A stretch of 21,017 bases of DNA from SCRD01 sp046705285 (GTDB lineage: Bacteria; Acidobacteriota; Terriglobia; UBA7540): assembly GCA_046705285.1 (NCBI GenBank), contig JBJKQK010000205.1, positions 1 to 21,017 on the forward strand. The letters run 5' to 3'. The notes beneath the pieces are model-generated. The model saw only the letters and a program-made list of their open reading frames with translations. It made no database searches and was not told where the DNA came from. Both the position numbers and the translations under genes were made by a program. Shown one piece after another: positions 14,773 to 21,017 of the stretch; within the stretch, counting starts at the first letter, position 1; each line of letters opens with the position of its first letter.

Positions 14773-14879
14773 TCCGTGCGCGCCGATTTTCGCTCCTGCG
14801 AGCTGCAGAGAGCGTAGGTACTTGAGAGGGTTTCTGCGGCGTATTACCGAGGAATAACCCCACTGCTTGGTCAATGTGG

Positions 14880-15300
14880 CCCAGACCATGGACTACCGCT
14901 GTAGCCTTCATCCTCTCTCAATGGTCCAGCGTTTACACACAAACCGTCGCTTGGTCTCACCATCCGGTCTAGACTGCGGGCGACCTTCGAAACCGCCTGT
15001 GCACTGACCCCTTCGCCCGTTAGGATCGCCACCATCGTCCCACCTGATGCGTCGAGATGCCCCGCAGAGGCACTTCCCGAATCATCATCACTTTCGGTGC
15101 CCGCTGCTGGAATCGCTCCAGCCCCGACGGCCGAAAACTCCGGTCCCTGCGTCGCGCTATCCTTAGCTGCAACATTCGCAGTTGCATCATCCGTTTCGAT
15201 AGTCGCGCCGTCCTTCTTCCGCTCGCTTGTAGCTTTTCCTCACCAACCGGTCTCGTGCCCAGGAGCGCTCCCTCGCCAGCCGCGTCTTTCCCCCGTAAAG
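14880..15300 (-). pseudogene. IS256-type (mutator) transposase relic
   Basis: Read on the minus strand, three fragments in shifting frames match IS256-family transposases in order: EEGRRDYRNG (about 15215-15187), then FRPSGLERFQQRAPK and REVPLRGISTHQVG (about 15136-15040), then after a frameshift MVAILTGEGVSAQAVSKVAR (about 15035-14976) running into SLDRMVRPSD. The pattern of an ER..RRAPEV helix, an xLRGISTRQVG block and a VSAQTVSKVTRSLD block is characteristic of the family. Several stops and frameshifts make it non-functional. The remaining bases to 15462 show nothing recognisable. Confidence 0.65.
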
Positions 15301-15462
15301 GTTTCTCCAGAAACTCTCCTTCAAACCCCGTACAAGCGGAAAATGCCGCCAGTTTTGTTACTGTGAGTCCCGCAAGTGCTGGCCAGTGCCAACCTCTTGA
15401 AATCAGCCATTATGATTCCAGAAAGCATTGCGAAATTTCCGGGGCCACCGTGGCTTTTGTGC

Positions 15463-16434
15463 CTACCCGCAGGGCGATGCGTGGGCCACGGATGGGTTCG
15501 AAAGGCGGCTTGACGCTTCCTCGACGCGCGACTCTGCAATCCTGATGGCATCGATCTGGTAGGCAGGCCCTAGTGCGAAAGCGGCGGCCCAAAGAAACCA
15601 GACGTACCACATGACTGAATATTCCGGAAGGGATATGTGGCTATAATCCCACATCCACTCAGCCAAGCTTTCCAGTGAGGTCAGGAAAATCGCCACAGCA
15701 AAGGCACCCCAAGCTAGTGCAACGTAACCTTGCCCCATATCCATTACAGTACGCATGAGAAGGATTGCTTCGAACAGCAGAATCGCCAGCAGCAGGTCAT
15801 TCGGCCAGGTGAGAACCCAGCCTGCGTGAATTGCTGATGGATTGCTGATAGCAACCTGGGCGACCGTTGCGATGACATATAAGGCATAAATCCCTACACC
15901 TGCCACCCATATCAGGTCTGAGAGCCTCAACCTCCCGAGCATATGAATATGCTTGTAGTGCTGAAGCCCCTGAAAGAGTCCTACTGCCAGGATAAGCATA
16001 AACAGCGGCCCTGCAATCGCGCTTCCCCAAACATGCAAAAGGTTTGCCCTTACTGGGTTCCAGCTTGCCCCTAAATAGTGGAGTGGGTTGATGTACGTAT
16101 CGACGCAAAGCCAATGCTTAAGAAGGTCCCCCGCAAGTTGGACGGCCATGGCTAGTGCAATTACACCCCACGCCAAACGCAAGGATTCCTTTTCCCGAAA
16201 TTGCTTCCAGACGATGACACACAGCCAGAGCTTGAAGACATCAAGAAAAATAAAGTAGATCGCGCCCTGGTAGTCAAAGTATTTTTGCAGCCAGGAGAAG
16301 TCACCTGAAGCTATCCAATGGATGTCCAGAATGATCCCTGCCGTAACTTGCACCGTGGCAAGCGCCAAAATGACCCGCGAGCATGGAATGTCCCTAAGGG
16401 AACGCAGATGAATTCCCGTGTTGTGAATCTTCAT
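15463..16434 (-). CDS. 8-helix membrane protein of unknown family, cassette B
   Basis: A 323-residue polytopic membrane protein paralogous along its length to the product of 4609-5529. It has the same eight hydrophobic segments and the blocks KHWLCVDTYINPLHY, ISNPSAIHAGW, LTWPNDLLLAILLFEAILL, WGAFAVAIFLTSLES and WAAAFALGPAYQIDAIR. The N-terminus is about 17 residues longer, with a more basic start, and a Ser/Ala-rich C-terminal tail replaces the short tail of its partner. The ATG at 16434 shares its A with the anti-sigma stop (TAATG), so the two genes are translationally coupled. This coupling, repeated in a paralogous cassette, argues that the membrane protein belongs to the sigma/anti-sigma switch, probably as its sensor. 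Family unknown. Confidence 0.87.
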   Translation of the reverse strand: MKIHNTGIHLRSLRDIPCSRVILALATVQVTAGIILDIHWIASGDFSWLQKYFDYQGAIYFIFLDVFKLWLCVIVWKQFREKESLRLAWGVIALAMAVQLAGDLLKHWLCVDTYINPLHYLGASWNPVRANLLHVWGSAIAGPLFMLILAVGLFQGLQHYKHIHMLGRLRLSDLIWVAGVGIYALYVIATVAQVAISNPSAIHAGWVLTWPNDLLLAILLFEAILLMRTVMDMGQGYVALAWGAFAVAIFLTSLESLAEWMWDYSHISLPEYSVMWYVWFLWAAAFALGPAYQIDAIRIAESRVEEASSRLSNPSVAHASPCG

Positions 16435-17000
16435 TACGTCACCGAACGGCGTGCTGGCACACTCGCCGTCTTGCAGAGCAGAGCGACCCTTCCGGCCACA
16501 GCCGATCCGCCCTTATTTCCCAGGAGACCTCCCATCAAAGGTTCAACAAGATTGGCCAGGTCCTGGGCGACAAATGAGGTTGATTGCGCCTTTTCCAGGA
16601 ATTGCTGTGCCCCACGCGCACCCAGGTAAATTGCCAACTCTTTCCGTACAGATGCAAGGATCTCAGATGTGGGCCGGGCTTCTAGGCTTGTCACAGGGGT
16701 TCGCTGAACCTCGGCGTCGTGACGTTCCATTGCCTGCTGGAGCTCAAGCAAGCTCGCCTCGACGAGTGCATCTGTGTCTGGGTCGATTCTCCTTGCCAAC
16801 TGGTCGAAGCGCAGTAGACCTTCTTCAATTAAGGCTACCTCTTTCCGGCAGCGCTCACAGGCTTCGAGATGTCGCCTCGTGGCGGCGCGAGTACCAGGCG
16901 GAAGTTCCCGATCCCTGTACGCAATGAGGTCGGCGTTCGATGGGTGCAATCGAAATCGTCCTAGTAACCCGAAGAGACCGCTATTTGTTGACTTTGGCAT
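16434..17000 (-). CDS. Soluble zinc-finger anti-sigma factor, cassette B
   Basis: A 188-residue protein with the zinc motif His44-x3-Cys48-x2-Cys51 (RHLEACERC) in an anti-sigma helix bundle (HPSNADLIAYRDRELPPGTR before it). There is no transmembrane segment. The C-terminal half carries VRKELAIYLGARGAQQFLEK and EPLMGGLLG, the same domain as in the paralogue at 5552-6106. The start is ATG 17000, preceded by AAGGA, 13 bp after the sigma stop; the stop overlaps the start of the membrane protein gene. It should sequester the sigma factor encoded just upstream. How a soluble anti-sigma factor receives a membrane signal is not evident; contact between its C-terminal domain and the co-encoded 8-helix protein is a natural hypothesis. 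Confidence 0.85.
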   Translation of the reverse strand: MPKSTNSGLFGLLGRFRLHPSNADLIAYRDRELPPGTRAATRRHLEACERCRKEVALIEEGLLRFDQLARRIDPDTDALVEASLLELQQAMERHDAEVQRTPVTSLEARPTSEILASVRKELAIYLGARGAQQFLEKAQSTSFVAQDLANLVEPLMGGLLGNKGGSAVAGRVALLCKTASVPARRSVT

Positions 17001-17013
17001 TCGGCGTCCTTAC

Positions 17014-17580
17014 TTATTCATTATTATTCACGTGGAAGTCCCGGATTTTCTTTAGTCCATGTGCCAGGGTAGCTCCAACAGTTCCTGATTCAATTCCCAA
17101 AATTCTGGCGATCTCCTTGTATTTGAAACCCTCCGCCCTCAACTGGAGACATTCCAGTTCGCGTGTCGTTAGAAGCTTGGATAATTGCTTGAAGGCTTCC
17201 ACACGCGCATAGGCATCATGAGGACAGCAAGGGTTGTTAGTGGCCGACACTTCCTCTTCTTCCATGCTGACGCACTTCTCCGGCCTGGTGGCTCTTATTT
17301 GGTCGATAGCATAATTTCGCGCAACTCTGAAGATCCACCCTTGACTCTCGCGCACTGCACCGCCTTTCAGCCTGTATTCGTAATACCGCAAGAAAGTCTC
17401 CTGAACCGCTTCGCGGGCAACTTCGAAATCTCTTGCCAGGTAAAAAACATAACGGAATAGGTTTTTTGCAGATGCCCTATATAAATCGGTAACTTCTGAT
17501 TTGATCCTGGCCAGTTGATCAGCACGTGCTTCGCCGCCTTCATTATTTGCAACACCTCGCTCGGAGATCTGCTTCCGCAA
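17014..17580 (-). CDS. ECF-type RNA polymerase sigma factor, cassette B
   Basis: A 188-residue ECF sigma factor. Region 2 includes DLYRASAKNLFRYVFYLARD, QETFLRYYE and GWIFRVARNYAIDQIRA. Region 4 is LTTRELECLQLRAEGFKYKE followed by IARILGIESGTVGATLAHGL. It is a clear paralogue of the product at 6103-6687: the region 2.4 helix RVARNYAID and the region 4 block ELECLQLR.EGFKYKEIA.IL are identical or nearly so, so the two may share or cross-recognise promoters. The start is TTG 17580 with GGTGGAG about 7 bases upstream. It heads the second sigma / anti-sigma / membrane-protein cassette; the upstream region has no intact gene. Confidence 0.9.
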   Translation of the reverse strand: MRKQISERGVANNEGGEARADQLARIKSEVTDLYRASAKNLFRYVFYLARDFEVAREAVQETFLRYYEYRLKGGAVRESQGWIFRVARNYAIDQIRATRPEKCVSMEEEEVSATNNPCCPHDAYARVEAFKQLSKLLTTRELECLQLRAEGFKYKEIARILGIESGTVGATLAHGLKKIRDFHVNNNE

Positions 17581-20466
17581 GTGTTGGCTCCACCTTCAAG
17601 TCAAATAAGATAAATCGTCCAGATTGTACTCGGTTGCCCGTGGCATTTCCAGCTATACGAACGAATGAGGCGCACAACGCCTCCGGCCAGATCCGATATT
17701 CAACGCCATTTGCACGCCTACTGCACCTGGTCTATAGGAATATGATATCCCTTACGCAAGATTCGTTCGGCCATGGATCCAACACGCATTGGTCCACAAA
17801 TCATCATCGCGCCTGAAAATGGTGCAGATTACTCAGCCCTTGGCTTCAGCCTTTCGGCGAGTGGATAAGCATTCGGTTATAGGCCACGGTGGTGCTCGGG
17901 AATTTTGAACACCAGGTTCTAATGGCTCTGGGTTTCTTCATGGCGTAAACAAGAATTAGGTGCTCGAGCATCTTGGTCATTTGAAGGGAAGAACAAACAG
18001 AGACGCTCGTTGCGTCAGGGGGGATCAGCGTGCGAAGACTCTGCGGGGCCCGACGGAGTCGATGGGCGAATTCATGACTTCCAAATGCCAACGTATTGTC
18101 TGACCTTCTCCCTCGATTGAGCGCAAATATGAAATATGCACATGGTCCGAGAGGGAAATTCCGCGGCGTCGCTTCAGCACACAAGCCCGCACTTACCGGA
18201 TGGCAACACTGATATCACATTTTTGGGGACCGGAGACCCAAAACGAGATGAGAAGCCTTGAAAGATCCGCTGTAGTTGCCGTAATTCCTGCAATCATCTT
18301 CGTGGTTATTTTGGTTGACCAGAAACTCCTCGGCCTGGCCTTGCATGTTGATTATGGACAATTCTTCAGAGTGTCTCTCAACTGTTTCCATCTCCTTTCT
18401 GGTCGGGACCGGGCTCGTCATCGCACTGGGCCATTCTAGCAGGCAACAAAATCAAGGGCGGGAGAGCGAGCCGCAGTGCTTTCCCGATCAATATCGCTCT
18501 TCCCGTCCTCGCCACAAGTATTGTTTGCCCTGGTTGATGGCCGTGACGGATGATATCACGACCATCAGGCGAGGTGATTTACTCGGAGACAGTCGATGGT
18601 TTCTATCGAGCTCCAATCGAGCAGAGTAGAACGGAAGAGTGCTCCTCAATGTACGAATTCGGGCTAAATTACGGTGCGGTCGATTGTGAATCCTGAAGCT
18701 GCCTGCGATACTAGGGAAGGCTTGTATGGCTACCGCGGTGGAACGCCGAAAAGTACTGATTCTTAGGAAAGAATCTTCTATCCGAAGCCTGCTGACTCTA
18801 ATGAATAGGGTAGGCGCGAGAATGCGGCGGATGGTCAGAAAGCGCCGGTAACGGTCAGGCGTAAACAATTTCATGCTGCCCTTTTCGATGTACGATATTC
18901 GGAGCGGCGCTCTGGTGATATAGGGTTCGTGGTTTCAAGGAGATCCGGCCTGGTTCAGTGGGGAAACAACTCGAGATAACTGCCGAGATCAACGGCCCTA
19001 AACCACTGAATTTTGGCGAGAGGTACATTTCCAATGGCCTTCTGCAAACCCTCCTCTGGCTTATGACCCGTCGGCACTAACCGTTGTGACACCAATGTAT
19101 TCGGGTGAACGTTCTTGGCGCCGCACCTTTTGTGGAGAAGTTCCGTACGAGGTCAGTGCCTCCAGAATATTCCCGTTGCTGTATATCCCGCGCCACAGAG
19201 TTTTGAGCACCTGGCAGATCCGTCTGGAGACGTCACTTTGCATTAGCTTCTGCGAGATCCTCGGCACGGGAGTGGCGGTTCTATGGCCAATCCGCTCATT
19301 TGAGGAAGGACAAGTGGCCGATGGAGTTTTCCAGCTTTGCAAAGGGGCATATTTCTTCGTTTGAAATAAAGAAAAGCCGATACCTATACGTCACCGTAAT
19401 AGCATAGTAGCCGTCCGGGCTATGCAATACGGACGCGATGTTAAGGGAACATGCGTTGGCAAACGGTAACGTGTACGAACGGAAGATACTGAATCTGGAA
19501 AACACAGATCTGCACTTGTTGAAACGGTTGTGGTATGGGTTTTCGAATGTCGAAGTCGTCGTGCTGCTGCGTATCTCGGCGGTAATCCCAGGTGTTGCCA
19601 TCCTTGGCACCGGCGTTTTGTCCCGGGTCCATAGAACCCAGCTTATTTCACCTGCTCACAGCACAGACGGCGCGCTGATGCATCCCTACGATGGAGCGGT
19701 CCAGCAAAATCAGATTCTCTCCACAACTTACGATGTAGGATGCCTTCCGGGGCAGGGAGTGGATCTCAAGGATCACGGTGCCTTCGGCTTTGCAGAGTCT
19801 GAACTCCCGCATGTGCCAACAGTTGAGAGGGTTAATGACAGATCAGGCTTTCCCTCTCTGGCAGCGATGGGAACTGCGTCTCACTGCTCCACGGTGCCGG
19901 TCGGCGTACGGACCATATTCTCGCCAGCGGAAATTGCGAGTTACACGGGACGTGGTTCGTAGTCGGAACAAGGCATACCCGCAATCCCTTTGCCGTCAAA
20001 GCCAGGTGACATAGGGACGGGCTAGAGTCAAGGTGACTGCAGAGAGAGCCTCAATATTGCAAACCTATGGGAATTTGAATGAAGGAGGCGCGGGCAGGCA
20101 TCGAGTACGACGTCATTCATATTAGCAGGATGAGCGGCCTGCTTAGCCACAAGGTGGTCGCCTTTCGACAGACTATTCCTTTCTTCCTCAGACCGAGAAA
20201 AAGGTGGTTATCTTATTAGTTAATTATAGCGTGCGAAGTATGGATCGAGCCGATTTCACTAAATTCACAATGGCTTATTTTCGCGATGTGTTTGGAATGT
20301 TTCATGCTGTTATACAAGTTGGCACCCAGCCAAATGCCGGAAGCGCAGCATGGCTGTTACTTTTCTCTGACAGATAGTGGGCCGCGCCAGTCAACTCTTG
20401 TGAACGCGGATGGCCTGGAAGCTTCAGGAGGTGCCAATTGAATCATGGATGGAGGTGGGATTAAAG
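17581..20466. other. 2.9-kb region without a convincing gene
   Basis: Open frames here are short, overlap on both strands and show no family motif I recognise. The most gene-like is a minus-strand frame at 18488-18874 (128 residues) that begins MKLFTPDRYRRFLTIRRILA after a GAAAAGGG-like ribosome site but becomes Arg/Ser-rich and unprotein-like; it may be the decayed start of a real gene. A plus-strand frame at 18200-18439 has one hydrophobic stretch (AVIPAIIFVVILV). A structured hairpin lies at 19394-19432. The region reads like a graveyard of decayed genes or a long regulatory spacer. Confidence 0.4.
19394..19432. repeat. Long imperfect stem-loop in the gene-poor region
   Basis: CCGTA (19394-19398) pairs with TACGG (19428-19432), and GCATAG (19402-19407) with CTATGC (19420-19425), around a 3x2 internal loop and a 12-base apical loop. 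This gives 11 base pairs in one hairpin. No T-run follows. Function unknown. Confidence 0.45.
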
Positions 20467-21017
20467 TTGCAGACCTTTAGTACACCAGATCGGAATAGGC
20501 TCCGGCGACCCATCGAACAGCCTGGGGATTCCGCCAGCTTATGGAGGGCGCGTACCCGTGCCCTGGTTCATGCGGATTCGGGCGCCGAACTGCTCGAATT
20601 TGCGTTCATCGTTCCTGTCTTGTTGATGTTGCTCATCGGCATTTTTGGGATAGGCCGCGCCTTCAACATTTATGAGACCGTAACCCGTGCAGCCCGCGAG
20701 GGCGCGCGCTATGCCGTATTGCCAAGCTCTGTTGCGGATGGAAACGCTCCTCCTGACCCGCTCAGCAGTTCGTGCGCGTCAAACACCAGCACCTTCAATA
20801 ATTATGTGACGCCGGTGTTGAAGGCGGACAGCCTCGATCCGGGCGCAGTCGTCAACTACTGCCAGAAGACCGCCTGGCTGGAAAACACCCACCCGCAACA
20901 GTGCGGAGTCGACATCAGCTTCAGCTATCCACTCCAGGTGGAGATTCCATTCACAACCATTAACGCCACAACCATTTATATTCCCGCTCAGGCCCAGATG
21001 CGCCTTGAGAACCAGAC
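20467..21017 (+). CDS. TadE-like pseudopilin protein 5, 3' end beyond the window
   Basis: The frame is open to the window end (183 complete codons). The TadE segment is SGAELLEFAFIVPVLLMLLI (Gly39, Glu at +5, Phe at +6), then FGIGRAFNIYETVTRAAREG, followed by a secreted domain with Cys in SSCASN, NYCQK and QQCGVD and strands such as SFSYPLQVEIPF. The start is set at TTG 20467 because a strong GGAGGTGG ribosome site (20451-20458) lies 8 bases upstream; ATG 20449 and GTG 20431 are in frame but lack such a site. It resembles the TadE-like proteins of the central cluster in layout and probably opens a further group of surface genes to the right. Confidence 0.87.
   Translation, partial: MQTFSTPDRNRLRRPIEQPGDSASLWRARTRALVHADSGAELLEFAFIVPVLLMLLIGIFGIGRAFNIYETVTRAAREGARYAVLPSSVADGNAPPDPLSSSCASNTSTFNNYVTPVLKADSLDPGAVVNYCQKTAWLENTHPQQCGVDISFSYPLQVEIPFTTINATTIYIPAQAQMRLENQ

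Noticed and set aside
15057..15545. 162-residue plus-strand open frame as a gene
   Set aside because: It is a shadow of the minus-strand IS256 relic and the membrane protein gene; it has no family motif and poor protein-like composition.
19438..19962. 174-residue plus-strand open frame in the gene-poor region
   Set aside because: No ribosome site, no family motif and overlapping frames of similar quality on the other strand; chance is the simpler explanation.

Overview
The window looks like a chromosomal segment of a soil-type Acidobacteriota bacterium. This is an inference from gene content: a very long Oar-type TonB-dependent receptor with an N-terminal carboxypeptidase-regulatory-like domain, several TadE/TadG-like proteins, and many worn transposase fragments, at moderate GC. 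I recognise no rRNA, tRNA or CRISPR array.

Left edge (1-835): a nested transposon scar. The first codons of an IS21-type istA lie at the very edge, inside an interrupted IS630-type transposase. Next (836-4300, minus strand) is a large outer-membrane TonB-dependent receptor. Upstream of it on the same strand is a tight three-gene cassette (4609-6687): ECF sigma factor, soluble zinc-finger anti-sigma factor, and an 8-helix membrane protein of unknown family.

Centre (7978-14772, plus strand): a run of type IVb-pilus-like surface genes. They are an Flp-type pilin with a lysine-rich repeat tail, two TadE-like proteins, a TadG-like protein with a von Willebrand A domain, a TadG-like protein with an Asn-Gly-Ser repeat passenger, two more TadE-like proteins, a small two-helix membrane protein, and a minimal M50-type membrane metalloprotease. 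A truncated copy of the Asn-Gly-Ser TadG gene lies upstream at 7319-7519. An IS3-type relic carrying a perfect 36-bp palindrome interrupts the run at about 10.9-11.1 kb. None of the Tad assembly ATPases, secretin or platform genes is inside the window.

Right part: an IS256-type transposase relic (about 14880-15300) is followed on the minus strand by a second, paralogous copy of the sigma / anti-sigma / 8-helix cassette (15463-17580). Then come nearly 2.9 kb with no convincing gene, and at the right edge the start of another TadE-like gene (20467 onward).

The most striking feature is that two paralogous ECF-sigma / soluble anti-sigma / polytopic-membrane-protein cassettes bracket a pseudopilin and VWA surface cluster that also encodes an intramembrane-type protease. 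A reasonable but unproven reading is a membrane-signal-controlled switch for surface or adhesion structures and possibly the neighbouring receptor.
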